A stretch of 64,000 nt of DNA. Origin: Reticulascus tulasneorum (taxonomy: Eukaryota > Ascomycota > Sordariomycetes > Glomerellales > Reticulascaceae). This document shows positions 11,894-23,699 of this stretch, piece after piece (within the stretch, counting starts at the first letter, position 1; each line of letters opens with the position of its first letter). The DNA lies in assembly GCA_001557505.1 (NCBI GenBank), contig LSAX01000009.1:1798001-1862000 (forward strand). Reading direction: 5' to 3'. The notes beneath the pieces were generated by a model. It did no database searches. It saw nothing but the letters and a program-made list of their open reading frames with translations, and was not told the DNA's origin. A program made the translations under genes and the position numbers.

Positions 11894-13740
11894 TCACTGC
11901 CTCTTGCGAGCAGCACGTGCAATGTCAATGCCTAAACTGGCGACTAGCAGAAGGCCGTTGAACACGGCCATCATATAGAATGGCGCTCCAGTCGACAGCG
12001 AGTCGAACAGGTAGCCTCCAAGCTTGGTGAGTATTAGGATCGCAGCGCCTCCGCACCATGAGTACACTCCTGCGATGGACCCCTTAAGTCGAACCCTTGA
12101 TACAGCATCAATGGTCGTGCTACCCTCGAGCAAAGGTGCGAACTCTGCTTCGCCATCCGCGGGGTCGGCGCAGTCTTCCCCCAGCTGTGACCGCGAGGTC
12201 TTCGGAAGATCAGCTGTCAAGACTCCCCGACCCAAGGACCCCAGGCTGCACACAATCGCGCCAATCTGGCTGATGCCCACCAGGGACACGATGAGGAAGA
12301 CGATTGGGCTACCGCCTCGACCATCCACATTCTTGAATTCCGGACTAGACAGCTGCGGGAGCGCGCTGTAGCCGACGATGCCAAACACAGTCGCCACGAT
12401 TATGGGCCAGTTGACGACGCCGGGCCGCCTGGCAATGTATCCGAACACCGGCGCGCACATAAGTCCCAGTAGCTGGGCCACACCGGTCAGAATCGAAGCG
12501 AGGAGATATGCTGCTCTGCACTCTTTCTTGAGCTCCGGAGACGGATCGTGCGGGGATCCCTGGCAGTAGCCGTTGCTAATGAAAAATGTGTTGATGAACA
12601 ATGGGATGAACAAGGAAATGGCCACAGTCGACGCGCGGGCGACGAAACCTCCCAAGTATCCCAAGGCAATCTGTGAGTCTGTGAAACCCAGGGAGACCGA
12701 GTCTCGAAGTAGTCGGACGTATGGGACGACGTTCTATCTAGTGTTAGCCGTAGGCTCAAATAGGAACCTGAGCTCTTCACTCACTTGTCTGACCAAATCT
12801 CCCTCCTCGTCTATTGCTCCATTCTCTCTACTAGCGCCACTGCTCATGCCGAACAGCACTCTCCAGCCCTTGCCATCCTCCCCTTTCAGGTTTCGCAGGC
12901 CAAAGAATACGAAAATCGCCACGGCAAACGCAATAATTCCGACGACGTAGAAACTGCGAGACACGGCCTCGGCCGGGGTAACACCATCGACCTCGCCAAA
13001 TCGCGCGGGCAGGGGTAGGAATAGGGACAGCGCAACCAGTGCACCGCATCCCGTGAACAACCCGACATATCCGGCGAGCGCGGACGGTTTCTCAAGCGCG
13101 CTTGCAGCTTCGTTGAGAGACCCCGATGCAGACCCGTTCGAGGACTCTCCTCTATACCGCTCCGGCGTGATCGTCAGGTCTGACTCGAGGGACATGGCGA
13201 CGCTGTTGCGCGCATTATGGGTCACTTTCCTCGCGGCCCGCGCAGGTACAATCTCGGTTTCGCTTTCGTCCGTCAATGAAGGTAGAATCGCCGTTACCAT
13301 AGTTGCACTACGCACATTAGCTCCAGCTCATAGACACCCAGATGTAGGGGGATTCACGCAGCAGTAGCGCCAATTGCAAAGAAGATCCGAGCCAGCAACA
13401 GCTGGGGATAGACATTCCGTGCCTGCACGAACAGCATCAACGCCGCGCCAATGACGCCGTACCCTATGACCGCTACCCATCGTACGCCCAACCGATCCGA
13501 GACCAAGCCCCAGATGGGGCACGCCACGAGTGCGACGATCTCATCCACGAAGCCGAGGGTGCCGACGATGTCGCCGACGCCTTCCTTGACGCCGATGAGG
13601 TCGGTGATGACGAAGGATACGCTGCTGTTGAGGAAGACGAGGAAGGAGATGGAGAAGAGGGAGATGCCGAGCAGGTACGTTATGGCGTGCAGGGTGGTCG
13701 TGGATGAGGAGAACGGCAGGTAGTGCGTGAGGGCCGCCAT
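11894..13740 (-). CDS. Major facilitator superfamily transporter
   Basis: Three exons on the minus strand: 13740-13358, 13307-12785 and 12733-11894, giving 581 aa. Exon 1 encodes the first transmembrane helices and the MFS loop motif Gly-Leu-Val-Ser-Asp-Arg-Leu-Gly between helices 2 and 3. Exon 2 contains a long hydrophilic, Ser/Glu-rich loop typical of a central cytoplasmic loop or an inserted loop, then two hydrophobic segments. Exon 3 holds about six more helices and ends in a basic Ala-Arg-Lys-Arg-Gln tail. The phase joins are exact (GC+T, then phase 0). Acceptor choice at 12734 is forced by frame, since the TAG four bases upstream would shift it. It resembles the poorly characterised YCR023C-like MFS group of yeast. 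The substrate cannot be told from sequence. Confidence 0.88.
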
Positions 13741-14276
13741 ACTAGGCAGGGTTGGATTGCTGAATTACAGAGTGCGAGTGGCTCACATCTCGGGAGGCCC
13801 AGATATCTTAGATGATGATGTTGTGTTGATCAAGGCGAGATCGGAAACTAGTGTGGGTACGGCAGTCGGCCGGATGAAAACAACCAATTACATAAGCTTG
13901 CAACGGCAGTTAGATCCCATCAAAACTCCACATCAAGACTATACCATTTACCTAAGGCAGGCATTGAAAACATGTAACAGCGAGCAGAGTTTTCCAGCAT
14001 GGCAATAACATGGTGCGGTTTGGGAGTTTCAAATCGTTGATTGGTTTTGTGACCTAGCATTGACTGACTCTATGGTGGGTAGTCTAGCATCAGAGCCATT
14101 TCTAATAACGACCAAAAAGGCTTTTGCCGCTGCATGTACCTCCCCGTTCAGATCCTTACACAATGCCTGCCCTGAGTTTCCATATAGTTCCCTAGACTCC
14201 AAACACAGCTAGCTACCATTTCGCCAACTCCAAACTCTCAATCCCAGTCAAGCCTCGCGTCGGGCGGGTCTCAGCC
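13741..14276. other. Intergenic between two minus-strand genes
   Basis: Contains the promoter side of the MFS gene and the 3' end of the arp8 transcript. No other feature was seen. Confidence 0.5.
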
Positions 14277-16659
14277 CTACCAAGCCCAGATTACCTTGTG
14301 GTGCAGGATTCGCGAGCCAAGCAGTTCGAATTCTGGAGGGGTGATCCATGAGTCGTTCGTTGGCAGCTTTGCAAACACACTTGCTCCCTTCCAAACTACC
14401 ACCTGTTCATCCATATCCCTTGCACTTCGACTAACCAAGATTCGGTCAAACAAGTCCGGGCGACGAGCCTTGAGCTTCTCTTCCAGCATAACAGTGAAGT
14501 GCGGGATCTTCGCCCCGCCTCCGATGACCATGATGCTTCCAAGATAGTCGCGAAGTTTCTTGTCGTCGCCCTTGGCAGCGTTATGAATGCACGTGAGGAT
14601 CGCAGTGTCTAACGGGGCGGTAGGCAGCACTGCGTCACGCTCGATCGCAATCGACTTGGCACTGCGTGCTGCAATATCAACGAACATGCCAGGGGGTGGC
14701 AGCAGGCCATTTGGCGCGGGCGTACCGCCGTTTCTTGCCGGACCGTTCGGAGCTGGGCTGCCCCCATTCGCACCTTCTCTGCCCGAACCAAAGATGTATG
14801 CTGGGGGCACGGGAGTGCTAGTGCCCTCGGGAGCTGGCGATGGGGCGTTGGAGGTGGTTGGCGTTCCATTCACGCCGTTTTCGTTTCGTTTCAGGAAATC
14901 GAAGGGTTGCAGCTTCTCTTTGCTTGGAGTCGAGACATCGTTCTGGGATGGAGCAAAGCCATTGGTGGCGGCAGAGACAATCGATGGCTTTACTAGAGCC
15001 AGAATAGCTAGTTGAGCAGCAGATGTTGGATCGTCCGGGATGTCCACGTCATAGGCGTTGTAGGATCGGTCCATCAATTTCCGACGACCTCTCAACTTCG
15101 CGCTGTTGTCGAAGAGGACGGGATCGTAAAAGCCCATTGGTGCTAGGATGACTTCGTCATACGTCTTGAATTGGTATTTTAGCGTATCTTGATTTGGTGC
15201 TCTCAAGTGGAATTCTTGAGGTTTAACAGTAATTGACTCTTGAGACAAGGTGCAAAGCTTGATCTTCAGCTCTTCCGCAAGGAGGAAATCGTATCGTCGT
15301 TGGAGGTTGATCTCCTGGTAAGGGAAGTTGTCGTAAAGCATCATTTTGATGAAGGTCTCCGTCACATCGTAGCCGCCGTACTTAAGATTTATGCGAGAAT
15401 CCTCGATGATGAGCCCATCTTCCACGCATGCGATTGACGTTTTCTGTGCACCGACATCGACCACACATGCCTGTGTGTATCCTGCCCCAAACGTAGCGGC
15501 CAAACTTTCTTGAATAAAAGATACTTTGTTGAACTCGAACCAATTCATGCAAGACCTCAGGATCTGCTCGAGATACTTCTTGTCGTACAAGTCAGGAATG
15601 ACGAAGACGCAGCTGTACTGCTTCCAGGTGCTAGTGCGGGTAAGGCCGAGGTCTTGTCGAATTGCCTTGTCCAGGAGCGTTTCGAAGTCATCGTGGAGAT
15701 GTTCTGTAGTGGAATAATCATCCTCATTGAGCCAACCGTGTCGCATCGGCCACCACAACTTGAACTTGGGCTGCGAGTTATCTGGCACCCGTTGGGCTTG
15801 GTGGCCAATGAAGCAGGAGGCCAAGGAGTCCGGATCTTCGAGACTTTTGGTATCGGTCCAGTCAATCTGCAAAGGATCGTTGTGAACGGGAATCACCTCG
15901 GGCTCTGTCCTCCGGTTGTAGTTTTGAACCAATTCCTTCGAATTGGGCAAGACTTTGCGCTTGTTGGCACGCATGTCGATCTTGAGTTCATTGCACATTT
16001 TTGTGTATTTCTTGGACCACTCCTCACCATACTGCTGATCCGTCGTTTTGGCTTCGAATTGACGTCGGGGCAATGCTTCGTTCATCTCGGCCTCGGTTTG
16101 CGGAAACTTGGTCGCAACAGTCATTGGGATCGTCTTTGGCAGGGCATCACTCGCAAAGCCAATTCGCAGGTTTTGGCTGCCCGGGTGGATGACAATGATC
16201 TTGGAAGGATCAATGATATCCAGAGCAGCGGCACTGTCGTCGACTTGAAGCTCGGGTATCACTAAGGGGACTTCTGCATTCCCGCTTCTAGCAAGCGCGC
16301 GATCGCGATCTTTCGCGGTTTGGACCAATCTATCGCGTGTAGCATCGCTCTGTATTCGAAGAGCTAAGATCTGATCATCGCGCTTCATGTAATCACTGTG
16401 GCGTCCACATCAGCTACTATCCGCAGCGCAAGAGACGCCGGCCTCGAAATAAAGAAGACGTACGTGTAGTAGTTTTTCTGGTTAATTGGCGTCACGTCCG
16501 GCCAGCTTGTCTGCTTCATGCCATTGTCCGTCCTCTCCAGGCCTATGTCGCCAGCCAATTAGCCCCATGATCCAAGACTGCATCCATCGCAGGGTGAGGG
16601 CATCTAGAGAATGACTTACCTTCCCGAAGGAGGACCCTCTCGCTGACCTTCCCTACCAT
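14277..16659 (-). CDS. arp8: Actin-related protein Arp8 (INO80 complex)
   Basis: Three exons on the minus strand: 16659-16620, 16542-16464 and 16395-14277, giving 745 aa. The spliced N-terminus has the pattern found at the start of fungal Arp8 proteins (Leu-Leu-Arg-Glu-Gly-Leu-Glu-Arg-Thr-Asp, then Asn-Gln-Lys-Asn-Tyr-Tyr-Thr). The start of the actin-fold phosphate loop region follows (Ile-His-Pro-Gly-Ser-Gln-Asn-Leu-Arg-Ile-Gly). Later actin-fold signatures include a Val-Asp-Val-Gly-Ala-Gln segment and an Ile-Met-Val-Ile-Gly-Gly-Gly-Ala segment near the end. A Pro/Gly/Asn-rich insertion lies between them. Arp8 forms a module with Arp4 and actin that binds linker DNA in the INO80 nucleosome remodeller. 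An alternative start further upstream (ATG at about 16794) would add about 45 residues in the same frame; I chose the shorter start because it matches the family. Confidence 0.93.
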
Positions 16660-17770
16660 TTTGTCCTCGTGTTGAGAACCAGAGGTAAGGGTAGCGCTGT
16701 TGTCACTCGCAACTGAAAGAGTTCTCGAGCCAAAACTAAATGGCGTTCCTTCGCGAGTAGATTTCGCAGCCTTTGGTTGCTGCAGCTCATCCATTTTCGG
16801 GAGACCCCTGTTCATGCAACGATACACTAGGCTACAATAGGAAAGGATCACGGGAAGCGGATCTATCATTTATCCGAGACTCGACTGAGACAGCATCACG
16901 GGATGAATCACATGCTGATTACGTTCACAATAAACGATGGCGACTCTTGTTTCCAGTGGAGGTGGGGTGATGGAGGCGCCAGAGGATGCAGAGTTAGTAC
17001 CACTAAAATCCCATTGTGACAACAAAACATGAAACAACAGACTGAAGCAACAGTGAGATACTGTCGCGTGAATCTGAATGTTCCATCAAGAAAATGTCAT
17101 TAAATCTCAGATACCTACAGCCGAGAGGCCTTCTTGCACCGCTGTTAAGAAGGCAGAGTGTCCTCTGGCCGTCCGGCTAACTTTAGCGCAGAAGTGCGAG
17201 AACGATAAGATGATACCGCTCTCGACGAATTAAGGTGCCAGTTATTAGACTTGGAAGAAGCCATTATTTTAGCATATATATTTTGAGCCTCTAATCCTAG
17301 CTCAACTTCGGTATGTTTGCTTCAGATACCTGAATCGCCTTGGCATCTGGACACTTTGACCAGGTTTCTGCCTTCAGCAGCCCAGCATCCAGCCAAATGC
17401 CAGACGCCAATGCTTTGGGAAAGAAACAAACCTACTGTTCCTATCATTCAAGTACTCGATCAGATCTGGTGATGTTCGCCCTGGTGCGACGAGACACGCG
17501 TCCACATCTCCAAACGAAACCACTGGTTTGCACTCTTGATTAACAAACTGTCACCTGACATCTGGGAATGACGTAGCCACGTATGCTTTTTGAGTTTCAT
17601 TGTGCTCCGAGAGCACCAGTTTGCCTCCCTTCTAAACAGCCACATAAAGTGATTTGTTGGCCTGAACAAACACTACTTAAGCCGCCAGCATACTGGGCAT
17701 CGACCTTGATAAACTCTCCACACATCATCTACTCTCTACAATCGCGGCCGAAAGTGCATAGAGCGCTACA
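16660..17770. other. Divergent intergenic region
   Basis: Separates arp8 (-) from the Pro-rich protein gene (+) and must contain both promoters. No motif was strong enough to call. Confidence 0.5.
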
Positions 17771-18520
17771 ATGCCCCCCGTACCGATCTACACTTCAAGT
17801 CCCATCAGCGCAACAAAGGCGTCTGGTGTGACGCCCCGAACTGCTGGCGCTGCGGATCAAGCTGGCTCTCCACTTGCTAAGAAACAAGCTGCCTCTACTA
17901 CTACCGCAACACCAACTGTGCCATATCCGTATCCGGCGGCCCAGCCAGGAGCCATACCATCACTTCCCGTTCCCACTGGCACAGCACAATCTGGTTCGCC
18001 CTGGCCAGCACCGAGTGGAAAGAATAATGGAATCAGTCCACCACCTCCGCAGCCGGGAGCTGTTCCGGTTCTCCCAGGTGCAACCAGCACTCTGCCTCCG
18101 CCTCCGAGGGCAGGTGAAGCGTACCAACCTCCAGAACAGACGCCCGCACCTCAGGCAACCTTCCCTTATCCCCCACAAATGTCGATCCCTCCGCCTACCA
18201 TGTCATACTCGGCACAGCGAGGATCTTCCACGTCAACTTATGCAGCTCAGATGACTGGTCCGCGGCCAACGCCACTTGGGGACATATCAGCTCCTGGTTT
18301 GGATCATCCTCCAGGCTATCAGCAAAACGTGAATGCGTCAGAGTTTAGCAGCTACCAGAGAGCAGCCCACAATGCTTCTCTGCAGTCAGCCGCACGGAGC
18401 GAGACTCATGACGGTACGGAGGAAGGTGTGTGGGACACGGCTAAGAAATGGGCTCAGGCGGCCGGAGGTAGTATTGCGGCAGCAGAAGACGAAGTTTGGC
18501 GAAGGATCAACAAGGAATAA
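17771..18520 (+). CDS. Conserved Pro-rich fungal protein of unknown function
   Basis: Single exon, 249 aa. Residues 1 to about 190 are low complexity, rich in Pro, Ala, Ser and Tyr with repeated Pro-Pro-Pro and Pro-Tyr-Pro stretches, and probably disordered. The last about 35 residues form a likely amphipathic helix containing Val-Trp-Asp-Thr-Ala-Lys-Lys-Trp and ending in Trp-Arg-Arg-Ile-Asn-Lys. The contrast between a disordered body and a compact helical end is typical of adaptor-type proteins. The start ATG is the first in frame after an upstream stop. The frame stays open for 750 nt with protein-like codon use. No enzyme motif is visible and I do not assign a function. Confidence 0.75.
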   Translation: MPPVPIYTSSPISATKASGVTPRTAGAADQAGSPLAKKQAASTTTATPTVPYPYPAAQPGAIPSLPVPTGTAQSGSPWPAPSGKNNGISPPPPQPGAVPVLPGATSTLPPPPRAGEAYQPPEQTPAPQATFPYPPQMSIPPPTMSYSAQRGSSTSTYAAQMTGPRPTPLGDISAPGLDHPPGYQQNVNASEFSSYQRAAHNASLQSAARSETHDGTEEGVWDTAKKWAQAAGGSIAAAEDEVWRRINKE

Positions 18521-21500
18521 AAGGGTTGCCTTCGGGGGCTTACCAAGCTTTCCCCTTCATTGGAGTATCAGATGTTCAGTCCAAACTCAGCTGGACAATT
18601 CAGCATATCCACTAGATAGCTGTGATAGTTCGTGATCAGACATTTGGCTTTAGTCAAAGATGATGGCTGGCTAGCCGTACTCGAGTATCCCAATGCTTGA
18701 TCCATGTCTTCTCCAGTCGCATCTCAGGGTTGCATTCACGAACTCTCTGCGCACAGCCTGTGCATGTTTAGTCTTTTTCCCTTGCGTGGATCACGAGCTG
18801 ACAAGATTTTTTCGAAAGGGGGGGTTTTGACCAGATTTGCTTCTTCGAAGTGCAGTGTGGCCCGGTCAAAGGTTGCAAGTCGACTTGATGTCACCTCCAC
18901 TAGGAGATGCGATGGGGCACTCCCTTTTCTATTTACGGCGCTCGGGAGGGAATGCCTCCCCATGGCATCGACTGGTCCGTGGACCCGATGGGAGCTGGTC
19001 ATTTGGAGCCGTCCTATAGATGGACGGGATTGGGCAGGGCTGTGGTAAACATCAAACAAATCGATAAGCCAGATAAAACGCGGAGAGCTTATCGTATTCC
19101 AAAAGGTTCATCGCAAAAAAGTCTCCTTTTCCATTTAGTTGAGGGAGCAGAGCTGCATCGAGTCAGCCATGGTCCAATAGATCCCGGCGCCCAATATCAT
19201 GCCGAGTTACTGGCCAAGTCGACGGTGGGGGCGGATCGCGTCATCATTGGCTTTGGATCTCCATAAGAGCCGAGATATAGACCGCGGGTGCGGCCACGAT
19301 AGGGTCCAATTTCCCAAAGAGATCGAGGTTGTCATGCGTCGACCATGGCCGGTCCTTGTCAGCGGACAGACCGGAGGGCCCACAGAACAACACATCGAAG
19401 CCCGGTGGAAGGTGTGGCTAGCGGAGAAGTACTTCTGATGAGCCACCATGTCGATCTAGTAGTCCGTACGCTCTTTGGAGACGAGAACCAGATGGGCGTC
19501 TGATCCAGTGAGGGGGCTGTCATGTTGTCCGTCTGGGTTTGACTTTCTGTCTTCTTTAGTCGCGTTTTGACACAGACTAGAGCACCGTAGTCCCGCAAGC
19601 TATACCATCTTAAGTCTACGAAGCTAGGTTTGACTACTGCTTAGTCGAACGGCAAGAACGGTGAGCCTCGCCATCGCAACGAGTGTTAGAGGTTACTGTC
19701 ATCTCTATTGGCGACTTAGCCCGATTCTCAAATACGGGGAGGTTGGCCTAAATGCAGGTACGGCACCCACAAAATGAACCACTTTACGCGTGGATGTATC
19801 TGTCAGTGCCTTCGCCCAGCGAGCGAGCGAGGTCGCGCGCCCGCATCGGGATGCGATGACGGGAGCAGCTATCCATCTTAGCGGGGAGCGCATTATGACA
19901 ATTTGCGGCGGGTATCCATGCCAAGTCAAGGTATAATGAACGGAGTTATATGCCAAACCAAATACTCCACCAAATACGAAAGCCAAAGGACAAAAACCAA
20001 ACCTGTTGCCTGCCAACATGGCCGAGCATTAACATGACGCGCGTTATTGCGGCCCAGCGGTGTTTCCTAGCAGAAGTTGATTGGATCTTCTGAAGGACCA
20101 TCCAGAATTTTGTGCCTTTTTCTCCCCATTTGGCCCTGTCTTCGGACGACTTTGGGTCATTCTGCCGGTCTAATCCTCGTCCGCTGTGGCAAACCCAACG
20201 GACTCGAAGGTATATTGTTACGCCACAGAGTGACATGATCGAGAAACAGAACAGCACCCGACCGCGGAGGATCCCCAAAGTATCTGCAGGAGCCGACGGG
20301 AAGGATAAAATTGAGAAGGTTAAAAAAGTTGTCGGTGACACCGTTGCATCGTGAGTACCAAGCAACAGATCAGGAGCCAAGCTTGTTGGAGGTTCGGCTG
20401 GATCACCCATCCATCCGTATCACGTCTCATACACGCCCAAACACGGATGAGGTTGGGTTCAGCGATGACGAGAGTTCCAGTTTGCAGCCTCACAACAGTG
20501 CGGCGCATGTGTGTTGAGTATTCGTAGCGGAGGCGGCGGGGAGTGTAGGGGGGGGCCACGTCGTCAAGGGGGGGAGGCCGCCATACTACAGTACCTATGT
20601 ATAGAAGGTACCCTGCTGAGCAACGGCCGCGACGGGTGCAGTCCAGTGCACCTGGTACAGTGCTGTGCAGAGCAGCGGTCCCGGCGGGCAGAGAACTGAA
20701 TGGAATGGCGTGATGGTAGTAGTGGTGGAGGTGGGGGGTGGTAGCGGTGGTGTGGGTACTGTAAACGTACGGCACACACTCTAACACCTATACCGAACAA
20801 AGTATCCGCCTAGGCAAAGTCGCACATCTGTACATGATGCTGTCTAATAAGGTTGCTGCACAGCGATATTGACCAAGTCCCAGTTGGAGGGAGACGACAA
20901 AACTGGCGAAAAGAGGGGCTGACGCGAGCCTGACAGGGGGGTATGGCTCTGTGACAGATCTGAGACAGATGCAGCCCCTGCACAACCCCCTGACACTGCC
21001 CCTCCTCCGCTGGCTTCCAGCGACTCAGAGCCCGAGTCGGTCACTTCAGTGCCCTAAAGTGTCCCCGCTAGCCCTGATCCAGCCGACCAGATACCCGCAG
21101 CTGCCCGCAGGAAACCCCTGCAGACGATTACATCAGCGGCAAATCAAAACGCGACGCCAGGCATCTCAAAGTCAACTTCAAACGTGTCCGCTCCGCGCCA
21201 CAGAACTGACCAACGACATGTCGTTGCCTCTCGTTTTTTCACCGGTGCCATATACCCTCCACTACTGCTGATATTCCTCTTCAGGTTGTCGAACGACTCC
21301 ATCTTTGTACCTGTTCCATACAACCTGCCACCTTTCTCTACTTGCTGGGATCCTGTTCTTTGCTGTTCCTCGCTGCTTTTTCTCACAAGCTCTGGCTGGC
21401 AGCAACCAAATATTTCGTGGTCCAGACTTCTCGCTCGTTCTCTCCACCAAACCTCGCTATCCTCCTCTCGGGACTGCTCCGTAGATTCCCCCCCCTTCCC

Positions 21501-22076
21501 CCCCCTGACGTATAGCTGCTTCCATCCAGTAACATCAGCCGCTTCCTCTTTCTATCCAGAGATCCTTCACACCGGTTAAACTGAGTACGACGGCGCCTTT
21601 TGGGTCGTCGCCAATGGATGTGCTGCCCTGATGTGCGCATGGCTCACCTCACTGCTCGCGATTTCTTCGCTGTTCTGGGTATGTAGGTCGTATGGGTTCA
21701 CTGGATCTGATCTGCTGGCTCCTCGGCCCATCATGTGGGGAATCGGAGAATCAGAAAACAGAAATCATCCTTGCGCAAAACCCCGTGGTCGGAGACCGAG
21801 GAGTCGTTGGGGGGTAGATGCCAAACAGAACCCGACGTCAGGATCCTGTTACCAAACACTCTCGCTCATGATCTTCGTCACTTGCCCTGATTGGCCTTGG
21901 ATAAACTCGGAGGTTTCCACATCAGCTGCTACACAGACGTCTTGAGAATAACCTATTACAGATTTACCTTGCAGGTTGACACTCCAGACAAGTCGAATCA
22001 TGATACCGACACACTGAAGTTCGTCCGTGAACCCTGCTGCCCGTAACGGAAAACACAGCAAAACAGTCGTTCTTTA

Positions 22077-22099
22077 CCCCCCCCCCCCCCCCCCCCCCC
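22077..22099. repeat. Poly-C tract (23 C)
   Basis: Uninterrupted run of C on the + strand about 1.6 kb upstream of the Rua1-C-domain start codon. Length in the assembly may be inexact. Confidence 0.9.
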
Positions 22100-23332
22100 G
22101 GCCGACTCTACAATATCCTGGTGCCTCATCGTCCTCCTCGGGGCTAGGCCATGTCGCCACATTCCGCCCATGGGATGATACAAGCCACCTCCTCGGTATC
22201 TCCCACCCATAGGGCCTAGTATTGTACCCTACCTCACAGCAGTCCTCGCCCGCAGCGTTGAGGCCGTCCCGCGGGGCAACTGGTTAATTGTCCATTCGAC
22301 TGACCCGACTGATCCTACATTTCACCCATTATTCATTCAAATCACGCCTGCGCCGCCGCTATGGCAATTGAGATACGTAAGATCCAGTCCTGGGTACTCC
22401 AATTTCTCCCGTCTCCTCTCCTCGTAGCCATCTTTTCTTCTCGGTCCACTGCTCCCCACACCACCTTCACCGTCAAGCCTCTTCTGTCCCTGTGGTACCT
22501 ACATCAGTGATCTGGGTACAGCCCTGTCAGCGTGTTTGATCCTTGTCCCCTCTCTTCCAAAAACAGGCGTTACTGGCCCTGTCCCTGGTTCCATCGGCAT
22601 CTCACTCCCACACATCCACATCATCGACGAGCAGATGTAACCCTGTACAGCAAATCCTTGCAACCTGGCCCTCATCCTCAGCCAGGCCAAGCAGATTCTC
22701 GCACACCTGCCTCTGTCCCAAGTTCACAGACAGGAAGAGGGTTTGTATCAGGGAATCCGGCTGAGCTCCTACCGAGTTCCGAACCTGACCGTGCTGAATT
22801 ATTGGCCTGACCATGGATGGATGGCTTGCTGCCCACAATACTTCTTTTATACCTCCAGGGTCCTCTGCACCGCCCCGAGTTCTACCCTCTCTTTGCTCCT
22901 GTTTGCGTCCCACTCACAAGGCTTCTGCCCATTATTCCAATTGCCAGTCACTCCTTTTTCCTGCTGTTATCTATAATATTTTTGCGTTAACCTCCACTGG
23001 TCTATAATATACATACTGGGAGCTGGCTCTCTTCTTCCCACCACGACGGCCAGTTGCGCGCATCAATCTTTCAAACGAGTTTTGGCATTATACCACTCAA
23101 CACACTCCTTTCCCGCCCTTGATACCCGTTGACATCTCATCGCACTCAACGTCCCACTATCCTCATCGCGAGGCCCCGCTGTCCTTAACGTTTCACGGCT
23201 TAAGATATTGAGCCTGGAAGTCAGAAAAACCTACGCGGTCCCTACCCACATCTCACTGCCTCGTCCTCGCTTGGTCCGGAGATTATCTCTCTCGATCATC
23301 CAGGTCGGCCATTGCGCCAGACATCACACCAA

Positions 23333-23480
23333 GTAAGTTCCAAGTTCGCCTGAGGCACTGCCGGATCATACTCCCGTCGATACGTGGGCTGGTGGACCTC
23401 GACTGCCGCTATTCTCAACTGCCACCCCTTGGATGCTCTCGTCCGAGAATCAATGCTAACAACGCATCGTCCCCTTCCAG
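23333..23480 (+). other. Probable 5' leader intron of the Rua1-C-domain gene
   Basis: A consensus donor (AA|GTAAGT) is paired with a pyrimidine-rich acceptor (CCCCTTCCAG) 148 nt downstream, with a TGCTAAC branch-like element at about 23452. It lies entirely upstream of the coding sequence. Confidence 0.5.
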
Positions 23481-23532
23481 CATCAACTCAATAATTGATT
23501 AACTGCACGATCCCTTGTTAAGTCCTAGCACC

Positions 23533-23559
23533 ATGGACTCAGGCCAGGCACAGCTGTAG
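23533..23559 (+). promoter_or_regulatory. uORF (8 codons) in the leader of the Rua1-C-domain gene
   Basis: ATG in strong context (AGCACCATGG) opens an eight-codon frame ending in TAG, 140 nt before the main ATG. If this segment is transcribed, the uORF could limit translation of the main frame. Alternatively the ATG could be a true start with an intron beginning GTAGGC inside the uORF; I favour the uORF reading because no convincing acceptor joins the main frame. Confidence 0.45.
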
Positions 23560-23699
23560 GCTCATCCCGTCCCGACCTTGACAAACCGGGCTTACAATTA
23601 TCATATAGTCGGCAACAAATCCACACACCTTCCTTCACATTCAACCCCAACAACAAGTTCAGAAGAGATCCTCCACCACGAACAACACCCATCGTCACC

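Larger units (their letters stand above)
18521..23532. other. Gene-free stretch with long regulatory leader at right
   Basis: Five kilobases without a supported gene. Features seen: a G-rich block at 20526-20577, a 23-base C run at 22077-22099, and strongly C/T-rich DNA from about 21200 to 23500. The C/T-rich part probably belongs to the promoter and 5' leader of the Rua1-C-domain gene. Confidence 0.55.

Noticed and set aside
15510..16265. 251-codon + strand frame
   Set aside because: Lies entirely within arp8 on the other strand and has no domain of its own.
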